Below, in pieces: positions 20,032-28,580 of a DNA stretch of 64,000 nt. The position numbers and the translations under genes were made by a program. Source of the DNA: an uncultured Cellvibrionales bacterium (GTDB taxonomy: Bacteria; Pseudomonadota; Gammaproteobacteria; Pseudomonadales; Cellvibrionaceae); NCBI GenBank assembly GCA_913050115.1, contig CAJWZU010000005.1, positions 1 through 64,000 of the forward strand. Reading direction: 5' to 3'. Position 1 is the stretch's first letter; each line of letters begins with the position of its first letter. The notes beneath the pieces were generated by a model, which saw only the letters and a program-made list of their open reading frames with translations, ran no database searches and was not told the origin of the DNA.

Positions 20032-20646
20032 ATGCCTATTAAAAAAACTGTCGCCTCAAACAATCCCATCCATGTCGATCGTGAAGAGCTTACCGCCGGT
20101 AGCCTCTGCGATCACTTCCTAATCGCCATGCCGGATCTTAAAGACCCCAACTTCGCCCGCACGGTCACCTACATCTGCGAGCACAACGAAGAGGGCGCTA
20201 TGGGGATTACCATCAACCACCCACTGGAATTGACGGTTAGCGATATTTTCGAGCAGCTCAAGCTGTCGCAAGATGCAGGCTGTAGCCAACAACAAGTGCT
20301 ATCAGGCGGCCCAGTACAAGTAGAACGGGGCTTTGTAATACACCCCCAAGGCCCCAGTTGGGAATCTACCCTGCAAGTATCCAACGAGATTAGCATCTCC
20401 TCATCGCGCGACATTCTTGAAGATATGGCGGCTGGCGATGGCCCAGAACACAACATTGTCGCGCTTGGCTATGCAGGCTGGGGACCAGGCCAGCTAGAAG
20501 CTGAAATCGCTGACAACGCTTGGCTCACCGTACCCGCCGATAGTCATTTACTCTTCCACACGCCCTGTGAACTGCGCTGGGCTGGTGCCGCACAAAAACT
20601 CGGCGTAAACTTAGATTTAATTCCCTCGGGCGCAGGTCATGCCTGA
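20032..20646 (+). CDS. yqgE: YqgE/AlgH family protein (DUF179)
   Basis: This 204-residue protein is of the widespread UPF0301 family, with the typical motifs LCDHFLIAMPDLKDPNFARTV near 25-45, GAMGITINHPL near 56-66, GGPVQVERGFVIHP near 92-105, and GYAGWGPGQLEAEI near 143-156. The molecular role is not established; AlgH in Pseudomonas was linked to alginate regulation. It forms a conserved pair with ruvX, which here lies 212 bases downstream instead of overlapping or adjoining. Confidence 0.92.
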   Translation: MPIKKTVASNNPIHVDREELTAGSLCDHFLIAMPDLKDPNFARTVTYICEHNEEGAMGITINHPLELTVSDIFEQLKLSQDAGCSQQQVLSGGPVQVERGFVIHPQGPSWESTLQVSNEISISSSRDILEDMAAGDGPEHNIVALGYAGWGPGQLEAEIADNAWLTVPADSHLLFHTPCELRWAGAAQKLGVNLDLIPSGAGHA

Positions 20647-20760
20647 GAAACTAGCAGGTCGCTTGTTCCCACAGGTTACTTGCTCCAGACGTTACCTAAC
20701 ACCTAAGTTCATATAGACAACACGACCTAAGGACCTACATCCATTTAGGCCATACTAGAG

Positions 20761-20809
20761 GCTAGATGCTAGATGCTAGATGCTAGATGCTAGATGCTAG
20801 ATGCTAGAA
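20761..20809. repeat. Heptanucleotide tandem repeat (GCTAGAT), seven copies
   Basis: Six exact head-to-tail GCTAGAT units (20761-20802) and one variant ending in A (20803-20809) lie between yqgE and ruvX, starting 98 bases before the ruvX start codon. Each unit contains the tetranucleotide CTAG, which is normally rare in proteobacterial DNA. A related ACTAGAG precedes the array. Copy-number change would alter promoter spacing or leader length of ruvX without affecting a protein. Confidence 0.9.
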
Positions 20810-20858
20810 AGAATACACTAGATCAAATCCTCACTTTGCGTTTAGCGCCTTACTTATT

Positions 20859-21269
20859 ATGATTAAAACCCTTATCGCTTTCGATTACGGCACTAAAAAT
20901 ATTGGTGTTGCGTCTGGCACCACTCTGGCAGCTATTACCTCCGAGCTGCCAACTCTGAAAGCACGCGACGGCGTGCCCAACTGGGATCAAATCAAAAAGT
21001 TGCTCGACGAACGCCAGCCCGATTTGGTGCTGGTAGGCCTGCCACTAAACATGGATGACAGTGAAAGTGAGCTAGCTGCGCGGGCGCGCAAGTTCGGCAA
21101 CCGCTTACACGGCCGTTTTGGCGTGCAAATAGAAATGGTAGATGAACGCCTATCAACCTTTGAAGCCAAGGGCGAAGCGTTCGAACGTGGCTATAGCGAT
21201 GACTACAAAAACAACCCTGTCGACTCTATTGCCGCTCGGCTTATTTTAGAAAGCTGGATGAATCGCTGA
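20859..21269 (+). CDS. ruvX: Putative pre-16S rRNA nuclease / Holliday junction resolvase-like RuvX
   Basis: This 136-residue RNase-H-like protein (YqgF family) helps process the 5' end of 16S rRNA. Catalytic-site motifs are FDYGTKNIGVASG at 8-20 (with the first Asp), VLVGLPLNMDDSES near 58-71, and VDERLSTFEA near 93-102, plus DSIAARLILESW at the C terminus. Length is normal. In Pseudomonas it is followed by pyrR-pyrB-pyrC; here a gene-free spacer and then dsbB follow. Confidence 0.92.
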   Translation: MIKTLIAFDYGTKNIGVASGTTLAAITSELPTLKARDGVPNWDQIKKLLDERQPDLVLVGLPLNMDDSESELAARARKFGNRLHGRFGVQIEMVDERLSTFEAKGEAFERGYSDDYKNNPVDSIAARLILESWMNR

Positions 21270-21894
21270 ATCTAGCCGGTCGTTAAAAAGGCTCTTGACT
21301 CTTTTCAAAGCTCTAAAAGTAAAGATTTAACGGCCTGCTACTTTTCCGAAATATCTTTGTTGCGTAGCAACCTATCGCTGTTGCTGCTGGTCGATCAGGT
21401 TATTAAAATACAAACCCACCACACCCGCCTCGCTCTTAAACAAGGCATTGACTTAACTCACTGCCGATAACAGCACCGTCGACGTGTTAATCATGGGTAT
21501 GTTATCGCGCAATGCGCTGGCCACTGCGTTACTATTTATTCGCACTGAAATATAGAACGAATATACGTAAGCCCTGCCCCAGCAGTTTGTAAGGGTTTAT
21601 ATTCAGGTTCTCCAACGTCTAACTCACCTAGCCCTACCAACCTAAAGCCACCACTCCAACCTCAGTGTAAAGCGCGGTCAATCCTGTCAGCAGCCGCGCC
21701 GAAAAATCGATAAGAAGAGCATTTTGTGCGTTTTATATCTCAACATCAGAGTAAACTTAACTGATGATTTATCCATTGATCTGACTGATACAACCAAATT
21801 CAACTGAACATGAGCTAAAACTCAACGAAACCAAAGTATTAGCTGTCACAATAAGCACTTCACATAGACTTACTTTTGACCTTAAGGACCACTC
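21270..21894. other. Gene-free spacer between ruvX and dsbB
   Basis: No intact gene is visible in these 625 bases, where pyrR/pyrB stand in pseudomonads. On the minus strand, about 21372-21560, one frame reads protein-like text (SALRDNIPMINTSTVLLSAV, one stop, then VNALFKSEAGVVGLYFNNLID). It may be a decayed gene of unknown identity. The last 60 bases carry the dsbB leader with an AAGGA ribosome binding site. Confidence 0.5.
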
Positions 21895-22386
21895 ATGCTT
21901 CCTAGTATCCGCCTCACTTCGCTAATCCTCGCCGCTGGCTGCCTCGGTTTGATTGCCACCGGTCTCTATATGCAACATATGCTGGGACTGCAGCCCTGCG
22001 CACTGTGCATTACTCAGAGAATTTTTATTATTGCCGTGGGGCTGACGGCCTTCGGCGCCTTTATTCACCACCCTCAAAACATAGGCCGACGACTATATGC
22101 GGGCATTGGCGTTTTGCTGGCGATGGTGGGTGGCTATTTTTCCAGCCATCATATGTGGTTGCAGGGACTACCCGCTGACGAGGCGCCCGCTTGCGGTCCC
22201 GGGCTCGATTATATATTCGACACTTTTCCATTGCAGGAAGCATTAACAGTACTGCTTAGAGGTGACGGCAATTGCGCCGAAATAGTTTGGTCGCTACTAG
22301 GATTGAGTATCGCGGGGTGGACCTTAATCGCTTTCATTGGGCTAGCGCTGATTAACCTTTGGCAGCTACTTCGCAAACAAAGCTAA
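21895..22386 (+). CDS. dsbB: Disulfide bond formation protein B
   Basis: DsbB is an inner-membrane quinone reductase that reoxidises periplasmic DsbA. The 163-residue protein has four membrane helices (about 8-27, 41-58, 68-86, 138-158). It carries the two periplasmic cysteine pairs: Cys35-Cys38 in PCALC just after the first helix, and Cys100 plus Cys127 in the second loop (ACGPG and GNCAE). An AAGGA site precedes the ATG. rsd lies downstream, as in Pseudomonas (dsbH-algQ). The 3' end has been duplicated in tandem after the stop codon. Confidence 0.94.
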   Translation: MLPSIRLTSLILAAGCLGLIATGLYMQHMLGLQPCALCITQRIFIIAVGLTAFGAFIHHPQNIGRRLYAGIGVLLAMVGGYFSSHHMWLQGLPADEAPACGPGLDYIFDTFPLQEALTVLLRGDGNCAEIVWSLLGLSIAGWTLIAFIGLALINLWQLLRKQS

Positions 22387-22530
22387 ACGACTATCGCAGC
22401 CACCCTCTAATAGCCTGCAACAGTCTGGCACCGATTAACCTTTGGCAGCCACTTCGCAAGCAAGGTTAATCGACTATCGCCGGCAAGCTCTAATTAGCCT
22501 TGATTGGGCTGCAACTGATTAGCTAATAAA
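22333..22530. repeat. Decayed tandem duplication of the dsbB 3' end (about 83-base unit)
   Basis: Bases 22350-22416, which span the last dozen dsbB codons and the sequence after the stop, recur at 22433-22500 with roughly 85% identity by eye. Both copies begin GATTAACCTTTGGCAG. A third, more decayed start of the same unit (GATTGGGCTGCAACTGATTAG) follows at 22502-22522. This indicates two tandem duplications of an 83-84 base unit and subsequent drift. Confidence 0.8.
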
Positions 22531-22823
22531 CTGAATTTTTATAACGGATACAAACAAAAGTAGCTCCAACGAAATTGGTCGAAACGATTGCATCTAATCA
22601 ATACTATGCCCCTATTTTACCCCTGACAAGACCCAACCGAGCAATTAAAAAATATCGTCGTCAATTACTTTTTTTCACTTGCGGGTGAGACCTTGATCAC
22701 ATACCTTCAATCTACACGCACCAATAAGTGATGCAGGCATGGCGTTGTACAGGCGTCGAGAAGATGTGTAAAACATCGGCAATGACCCTTTTTTAAAAGG
22801 GATATTTCGAAGGATAGAATCTT
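22387..22823. other. Spacer between dsbB and rsd
   Basis: After the duplicated dsbB tail, this 437-base stretch holds no gene. Directly before the rsd ribosome binding site there is a small inverted repeat, CCCTTTT at 22786-22792 and AAAAGGG at 22795-22801. It could form a leader hairpin or be a binding site. Confidence 0.5.
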
Positions 22824-23297
22824 ATGTTAGAAAACTGCAAATCGGCCAAAGAGCGTTGGGGTGGCGTCAGTAATATTATTGACCGCTGGTTACAAGAGCG
22901 CCAAGATTTACTCGTGCAATACTGTGCCCTCAGTAGCCACCTCGAAGACAATGAGGCAGAAGAGCTGATCGAGAACGGTAAAGACCTAAAATCTCTCTGC
23001 CAAATTTTGGTCGACTATATTTCTGCCGGACACTTCGAAGTCTACGACCAGTTGCTTAAAGAAGGCCGTGAATTTGAAGATGATGAAGCGCTGAAAGAAG
23101 CCGGCAAACTGTTTACTACTGTCGATAGTACCACCGAGCTGATTCTTGACTTTAATGACAAATACCTTGAAACCGACGACCTAGAGGCCATTACGGTTGA
23201 TTTGTCGCAGCTAGGTGAATCGCTCGCCACACGCTTTGAAGCAGAAGACCGCATGATCGCGGTACTGCATATTGCCCATAAAGACTTGGTTACCTAA
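22824..23297 (+). CDS. rsd: Anti-sigma-70 factor Rsd/AlgQ
   Basis: Rsd/AlgQ binds the housekeeping sigma factor and shifts RNA polymerase toward alternative sigma factors in stationary phase. The 157-residue all-helical protein opens with MLENCKSAKERWGGV and IIDRWLQERQDLL, the diagnostic N-terminal stretch of the family. Length agrees (about 155-160). An AAGGA site lies 7 bases before the ATG. The gene follows dsbB in the same orientation, as in Pseudomonas. Confidence 0.93.
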   Translation: MLENCKSAKERWGGVSNIIDRWLQERQDLLVQYCALSSHLEDNEAEELIENGKDLKSLCQILVDYISAGHFEVYDQLLKEGREFEDDEALKEAGKLFTTVDSTTELILDFNDKYLETDDLEAITVDLSQLGESLATRFEAEDRMIAVLHIAHKDLVT

Positions 23298-23969
23298 CCA
23301 GTCAGTCAGGTCTGCTTAATCTAGGCCTTCGAGTACTTTATCGGCGAATCACTTAAATTGCCGACATGCTTACCGTTGAGCGTTTACACTCTTAGTAAAC
23401 TATAGAGTAAGCGCTTATGGCGCATGCACTTAACTTTAAGCTGCGATAACGGCACAGCGCTTCATAGCGGTTATCGAAGCACCATCGATAGGCCTCAAAG
23501 CGCCGCGTTGTTTGCCGCATGCCATTAGTTGTACCGCGAGCGTCAAACCACCAAAATCGCGTTCGCACTGCTGACTAAGGCCTCGATAAAACACTCAATC
23601 GCTATGCTATTTTAACTATCGATAACGGCGAATAGTAGCGCAAATGCGCAGCATCGTTGTGCGAAATACATTGCTAGATATTAGCTCATGCAATATCTAC
23701 ATTACCTACCTCCTTGTCGGTCATGCAGTAAAAGACTTTGCCATAAAATTGTGGCTTATTAGAATAACGCACAACTGAAAGAATTCAGGGGAATAAGTAA
23801 TGCAGGTGCAGTGATCGAAGTACCTTAGAGCGACCCTGACATTGCCCGATATGCCAAAATATTGGCATCGCAGGTGCATAAATCGGCAAGAATTTCGCGA
23901 CCACAGCTAGGTCTTTTAAGCGATATCACCAAAACCAATTAATACCATAGGCACCCCATAAATACTTTT
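23298..23969. other. Gene-free spacer between convergent rsd and the HAD gene
   Basis: No open frame of note lies in these 672 bases. Several short inverted repeats are visible: GTTTAC/GTAAAC at 23382-23400, the palindrome TAAGCGCTTA at 23408-23417, CGATAAC/GTTATCG at 23444-23476, and ATGCCAA/TTGGCAT at 23851-23868. None has a T-run typical of an intrinsic terminator. Confidence 0.5.
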
Positions 23970-24635
23970 CTATTGGTGTGTTCCTATAAGATCCAAGAGA
24001 TGCTCACGCACTTCCGCGTGCGTATTAAAAACCCGATCGGCGGACGCTAGTGAGCTGAGAGAGAGATAGTCGTGATGGATAGCAAAGCAGGTAAGACCTG
24101 CAGCCTTGGCACTGGCAATACCACTGGCCGAGTCTTCGATAGCGATGGCCTCCTCCGCGGTCACCCCGAGCCTATCCAAAGCCTGTAAGTAACCCTCCGG
24201 GGCGGGCTTATTAACCGCAACATCACTGGCGGTGACCACTGCGCCAAGCATTGACGCCAAGCCATTGCACTGAATCGTATGCAACACGCTGTCGCGCACG
24301 GCACCAGACACTATAGCAACTTTTAACTGCCTGCTATACAGCTCACGCAGCAACTCCATCGCACCAGCAATAGCGTCAAATCCCTTGTCCTGCTGATACT
24401 CTAGCGCCGCACGCTCTTTTATTGCCATCAGCTCTGCTACGGTGATATCCAACGAGAATCGTTCGATAAAATAGCCGGTGGTTGTGTCCACCGACACACC
24501 AATACAATCGCGAGCGAATTCAGCAAAGCTTACGCTAACACCATAGCCTGACAGTAATGCATTCCAGATTTTGCAGTGGCTGGCTTCAGAGTCAACGAGG
24601 GTTCCGTCATGATCGAAGAGAATGGCTTTCAACAT
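23970..24635 (-). CDS. HAD-superfamily phosphatase (phosphoglucomutase/YieH-like)
   Basis: I start this 221-residue protein at the ATG giving MLKAILFDHDG; a TTG five codons upstream is less likely. It has the HAD catalytic set: motif I DHDGTLVDSE (nucleophile Asp8, acid Asp10), motif II VSGA, the lysine in NKPAPEGY, and motif IV EDSASG. A helical cap between motifs I and II (about residues 15-80) places it in subfamily I with beta-phosphoglucomutase and sugar-phosphate phosphatases. The substrate cannot be told from sequence. The gene follows the TonB-dependent receptor on the same strand after 70 bases. Confidence 0.88.
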   Translation of the reverse strand: MLKAILFDHDGTLVDSEASHCKIWNALLSGYGVSVSFAEFARDCIGVSVDTTTGYFIERFSLDITVAELMAIKERAALEYQQDKGFDAIAGAMELLRELYSRQLKVAIVSGAVRDSVLHTIQCNGLASMLGAVVTASDVAVNKPAPEGYLQALDRLGVTAEEAIAIEDSASGIASAKAAGLTCFAIHHDYLSLSSLASADRVFNTHAEVREHLLDLIGTHQ

Positions 24636-24705
24636 AATTCTTCGCCGCAAAACTTAATAGGGCCTCGATTATAGCGCCCTATTAAGCCAGCGACTAAAAT
24701 CATCG

Positions 24706-26964
24706 TTAAAAGCTAAACCGCACACCCAACTCAGCACCGCGGCCAGCCGCAGGGGCAATGTTACGCAGATACGATGTGGAGTGACGAATCTCTTCATCGA
24801 GTAAGTTATTGCCCTTAAGAAAGACCAACACATCGCGCCCACCATTTAAATCAAGACTGTAGTTGAGGCTGGCATCGACACGGCTATAACCGTCGGTCTC
24901 GGTCTCATTCTCACCAGGCTTATTCTGTTTGGCGGCCTCAATCCAGCTAACCTGTAAACCCCAACTGTCCTGCTCAAAATTAACTTCTGCACCAACACGA
25001 TGAGGCGGTAGGCGCGGAACATCGGCGGCACTGCCGCTGAGATCATCAAAACTAGCGGTCACTCGATCGCCAAACAACCGTACATTCAGATTATCCGTGA
25101 GCGGCAAAGTCACTTCAGCTTCAAGCCCCTGAAAAGTGGCATCCTCCTGGGTGTAATCGTATATGACTAAGTCGCCTTCAAAATCACCGGTGTCCTGCTT
25201 ATAGATAAAATCATCAATAGCGTTATGGAATAGGTTCACCTGCGCATGAATGCCGCCAAACCAACTATTCGCGTCGCTATCACCGTGTAGATGCCAACCA
25301 AACTCCAAATTGCGACTGGTTTCTTCCTTCAAATTGCGATTACCATGATCAATACTGTTCGTTGCTAAATGAGCACCGTCAGATAATAATTCTTCAACAC
25401 TCGGCGCTCGCTGAGCGCTAGCTATACCAAAGCTCACGCTCTGTTGATCAAAATAGCGCCACTGAACCGACCCCGAAGCACTGAAAACATTGTGATCAAA
25501 GTTGTCTTTGCTGCTGTCATGGTCGTCATGGTCGTCATGGTCGTCATGGTCGTCATGGTCGTCATGGTCGTCATGGTCATCTTCCATGGCTATTGGCTTG
25601 CTGTCGATGCTCTGACGCTCAACTCTTAGCCCTGCCTCCAAAGTCCAGTCTTGTGCTGGTGTCCACTCTTCAACCCAAAAAGCACCGATACTGGAAATAT
25701 CGCTCTCGGGGATAAAAGCTTCTTCACCCAGAGCCGAAAAGTCACGCTGTAACACCTGAATCCCAAAAGCACCGCGCAGCTGACCACTACCGAGTGTTAG
25801 CGTATTGTGGACTAACTCTAAACGCCCTTCATAGCCTTCATTTTTAAAGGTTGTGCCGACAAAACTGCCTTCATCCGTTATCTCTATTTCAGCGTGTTCA
25901 TAATCATTGTAGCCCAGGCGAAAACTGGCTTTCTCAAAACCGGAGAAAGGTGCATTCAGCTCGCCTTTTAGATCGTAACGAGTCTGTTGCATATCTATGC
26001 GAACACTCTCACTTTCTTCGTGCTCACCTTCGTGCTCGTCATGATCGTCGTGCTCATCTTCATGATCGTCATGATCGTCGTGTTCACCTTCGTGCTCGTC
26101 ATGATCGTCGTGTTCACCTTCGTGCTCGTCGTGTTCATCACCATGAACGTGACCACCGGCGGGGATACCATATTCATTTTCGATTCGATTCACGGCCATA
26201 CCGATGAAACCGCGATCGCCAACCCAAGAAAAACCTAAACTGCCGCTCTTGGCCTCGGTATCGGTGTTACCGATATAGCCTTTACTGGTATCCTCGGCAT
26301 GAAATTCTTCACCCGGAATTTGAGCTGCAGCGTAACCTGGGATATCAATATCGTCGCTATCACGGTAGAGGCCGTCCAAATGAACAACAAATTCATCACC
26401 AAGGGCTGAATCTATGCTCAGCAGCCCAACGCGCTCGTCACTAACACTGTTACCGCGAAGTTCGATGCCGCCTTCAATCCCGTCCGGCACGCGTTTAGGC
26501 ACTCGCTTGTCGATGACATTGACAACACCACCAATAGCTCCAGCGCCGTAGCGCAAAGTCGCCGGACCACGCAACACTTCAATGCGCTCAGCCAATAAAG
26601 GTTCTATGCCGTTGGCATGATCTGGGCTGGCATTAGAGGCATCGAGTAAATCAACGCCATCTTGCATTACCTTGACCCGGTTGGCGCTCTGCCCTCGAAT
26701 AACGGGCATGCCGACTCCAGGACCGAAGCTTGAGTTAGCCAAGCCAAGCTCGTTTTTAAGCGTTTCACCAAGAGTGGCACCGACTTTCTTTCGAAGCGCA
26801 ATACCCGATAGTACGTTAACGGGTTTACTTAATGCTTCGCGGCTCTGTGATAAAGGCGAGGCGGTAACAATAATCTCTTCCATCTGTTCGGCGAACGCAC
26901 TGCTAGCAGTACCTGAAAGTAACAACAGTAGGGCTGCTTTGTGTGTTTGGTTTGGTATGGACAT
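24706..26964 (-). CDS. TonB-dependent outer-membrane receptor with His/Asp-rich loops, probably for zinc (ZnuD-like)
   Basis: The ATG at 26964 gives a good signal peptide (about residues 1-25, ending SSAFA) before the TonB box EEIIVTAS; an upstream GTG is less likely. The mature protein has a plug domain with the GSGPG-type GPGVGMPVIRG and LRGPATLRYG motifs, then a beta barrel ending in ELGVRFSF with terminal Phe. Two external loops are extremely rich in His, Asp and Glu (about residues 273-318 and 461-483), as in the zinc receptor ZnuD. The second is encoded by a 9-base tandem repeat. A Zur-like palindrome stands before the upstream gene. Substrate is inferred; copper or nickel remain possible. 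Confidence 0.88.
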   Translation of the reverse strand: MSIPNQTHKAALLLLLSGTASSAFAEQMEEIIVTASPLSQSREALSKPVNVLSGIALRKKVGATLGETLKNELGLANSSFGPGVGMPVIRGQSANRVKVMQDGVDLLDASNASPDHANGIEPLLAERIEVLRGPATLRYGAGAIGGVVNVIDKRVPKRVPDGIEGGIELRGNSVSDERVGLLSIDSALGDEFVVHLDGLYRDSDDIDIPGYAAAQIPGEEFHAEDTSKGYIGNTDTEAKSGSLGFSWVGDRGFIGMAVNRIENEYGIPAGGHVHGDEHDEHEGEHDDHDEHEGEHDDHDDHEDEHDDHDEHEGEHEESESVRIDMQQTRYDLKGELNAPFSGFEKASFRLGYNDYEHAEIEITDEGSFVGTTFKNEGYEGRLELVHNTLTLGSGQLRGAFGIQVLQRDFSALGEEAFIPESDISSIGAFWVEEWTPAQDWTLEAGLRVERQSIDSKPIAMEDDHDDHDDHDDHDDHDDHDDHDSSKDNFDHNVFSASGSVQWRYFDQQSVSFGIASAQRAPSVEELLSDGAHLATNSIDHGNRNLKEETSRNLEFGWHLHGDSDANSWFGGIHAQVNLFHNAIDDFIYKQDTGDFEGDLVIYDYTQEDATFQGLEAEVTLPLTDNLNVRLFGDRVTASFDDLSGSAADVPRLPPHRVGAEVNFEQDSWGLQVSWIEAAKQNKPGENETETDGYSRVDASLNYSLDLNGGRDVLVFLKGNNLLDEEIRHSTSYLRNIAPAAGRGAELGVRFSF
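25516..25578. repeat. Nine-base tandem repeat coding for the receptor's Asp/His loop
   Basis: Seven exact head-to-tail copies of GTCATGGTC (plus strand) encode repeats of Asp-Asp-His/Asp-His-Asp on the minus strand inside the TonB-dependent receptor. The period is a multiple of three, so gain or loss of units changes loop length but not reading frame. Confidence 0.95.
26010..26146. repeat. Imperfect repeats coding for the receptor's His/Glu/Asp loop
   Basis: Several imperfect copies of a CACCTTCGTGCTCGTCATGA-like unit (plus strand) encode the first metal-rich loop (EHDDHDEHEGEH repeats) of the receptor. All variation is in frame. Confidence 0.85.
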
Positions 26965-27077
26965 AAAAAATTTCTCAAAAGCAATGGCCAGCACGCTTAC
27001 AACAGGCGCACTAAAGCCAATCTGACTAATCTAAAAGGTAAACGGCGACTAAGAATGACGCCCTATATAAAATGCGA

Positions 27078-27383
27078 TTAATGGCCGATCGGCGGTGCGC
27101 GAATGGCGGCCGAAATAATCGAAACAGTGTCCACTGCCGAGCTGCTAAACAAGACTACGGCTACAACAGTGGCAACCGGCACAATAAGGCCGTACGAATG
27201 GATATACAGCTTGAGCTTATCTAAACCTTGCTGACACAGCAGACAGCTGTGGACACTGTCACTTGCAAGCGGTGACACGTCATGAGAATGGCTAGCCTCT
27301 GCCAGCATTGCCACCAACAGCGCAAAAATTCCGACCCAAAGCCAGATATACGAACGCGTGCTATGTAAAACAGATAACGACAA
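27078..27383 (-). CDS. Small membrane protein preceding the TonB receptor (DUF2946-like)
   Basis: This 101-codon gene starts with TTG (no ATG or GTG is available before the first membrane helix, and the frame closes upstream at 27422). It has an N-terminal helix (about 12-30), a periplasmic stretch with SHSHD and a CLLCQQ motif, and a second hydrophobic helix near 68-86. Short proteins with a Cys-x-x-Cys and two helices (DUF2946 type) often precede TonB-dependent metal receptors; their role is not established. It is the first gene of the receptor operon, with the palindromic promoter just upstream. The weak start lowers confidence. Confidence 0.6.
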   Translation of the reverse strand: MSLSVLHSTRSYIWLWVGIFALLVAMLAEASHSHDVSPLASDSVHSCLLCQQGLDKLKLYIHSYGLIVPVATVVAVVLFSSSAVDTVSIISAAIRAPPIGH

Positions 27384-27413
27384 GAAAAGGCAACCCGAAA
27401 CAACTGCAGAAAC

Positions 27414-27446
27414 GTAATGTTATTACATATTGCCGGTTGTTTTCAA
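27414..27446 (-). promoter_or_regulatory. Candidate Zur-type operator over the receptor operon promoter
   Basis: The palindrome GTAAT-GTT-ATTAC at 27414-27426 resembles the AT-rich core of Fur/Zur-family boxes. On the minus strand a -35-like TTGAAA (27446-27441) stands about 15-18 bases before -10-like TAATAA/TAACAT elements inside the palindrome, and the start codon follows about 30 bases later. Binding by Zur is inferred from the metal-rich receptor it precedes. Confidence 0.5.
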
Positions 27447-27571
27447 GCCTGCGGCGCGAAAAACATTATTTCGCCAGCATAAACTCGGTTTACAAAAAAT
27501 AAAGGGGCGGGAATAAGCCCATCACTGAATAACCCTTAGGCTCTAAAAAAGCGGCTTAATCCAATAGAGCA

Positions 27572-27949
27572 CTAAAGATGCTCCGTTAACCAAGACTCAG
27601 CCTCAGTCAGTGAGCGAAAAGCCAAAACCTGCCATGGCACGTCATCAGTAAGGACCATATACAAATTTATAAAAGCTTGATTGCCGAAATCTTTGCGCAT
27701 CACATTAAGATTGATAATACGCGAATTACTGCGGGCTATAGCCTTAACATAGGCCGCCAAGGTGGCGACCTCCTCAGTACTCACGACAGCTTCGGTGCAG
27801 CCAGACCAATCGCCAATTATGTAGCGCAGATCATCAAAACGCTCATCGCCACTAACTTCTAAAGCGGCCGCTAAGAGGCTGTCGCCACAAACGAAGTCCA
27901 GATAGCGTATGTGGAGGCCATGGGGCAACCATTCGTGTTTAATTGACAT
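27572..27949 (-). CDS. Conserved-looking small cytoplasmic protein, possibly STAS-like
   Basis: This 125-residue soluble protein has no signal peptide or membrane helix. The pattern (an initial beta hairpin HEWLPHGLHIRYLDF, then DDLRYIIGDWSGC, a helix, LNVMRKDFGNQAFINLYMV and a final helix with FRSLTEAESWLTEHL) resembles small STAS/SpoIIAA-like proteins found in marine gammaproteobacteria. That assignment is tentative. It is on the same strand as the receptor operon, 188 bases upstream of it, with its own stop before the palindrome. Confidence 0.65.
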   Translation of the reverse strand: MSIKHEWLPHGLHIRYLDFVCGDSLLAAALEVSGDERFDDLRYIIGDWSGCTEAVVSTEEVATLAAYVKAIARSNSRIINLNVMRKDFGNQAFINLYMVLTDDVPWQVLAFRSLTEAESWLTEHL

Positions 27950-28580
27950 GTTTATCCATATTCATATCGTTTGATCCATCAACAAGTCGAGCGACAATAC
28001 CGATTCGCTCTAGCAAAATAGCACCAACTACTAGATAACTGCATCCTTTTTAGGCACTGCCTTCCATGAACGTTTACCTAGACTTTGCGGAAAATTTTTA
28101 CTCATAGATCAACCACTTCAACCAATCTTCGCGCTTAAACATGCATCGTTAGTATTTTTTAAGCCGATGTTTTTTTGCACTTTAAAAAACGCTAGCGCTC
28201 ATTAATATTATCTATCACTACATTAATAGTACCGTTTTTAAACCGACCAAAGTGAGAAATGGCCAGCAACATTATTTGGAATACAATAAAATAGAGCACC
28301 TTGACTGTATCAAAAGTATTAAGATACTGACAAGTAAACACGGCTGCGATAGCAGTATCGAGGGCAACTGGAGAATAATTTACCTAGGTAACGCCAAATG
28401 AAAAGTTAGGCTATGAAATGTTGCCTGCCTTATGGCCAAAATAGAGAAGCAATCCCCTGTTAAAAATAGATTGACTAAGTCCATAAGCTATTAATAAATT
28501 TCAATATTGCCCTCTTAAATCGGGAGCATACGAGCAAAAATTTATTGAAGCGTTAATACCGGTAACTATCGAGAAAAATT
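27950..28580. other. AT-rich spacer between divergent small genes
   Basis: No gene is visible in these 631 bases, which are strongly AT-rich. They should contain the promoters of the flanking divergent genes. I found no RNA gene or convincing repeat. Confidence 0.5.

Noticed and set aside
20761-20809. CRISPR array
   Set aside because: The heptamer units are contiguous with no spacers; no cas genes are in the window.
25444-26238. Plus-strand frames of Val/Met or His/Arg repeats opposite the TonB receptor
   Set aside because: They are the antisense reading of the receptor's Asp/His codon repeats, and the receptor has full family motifs.
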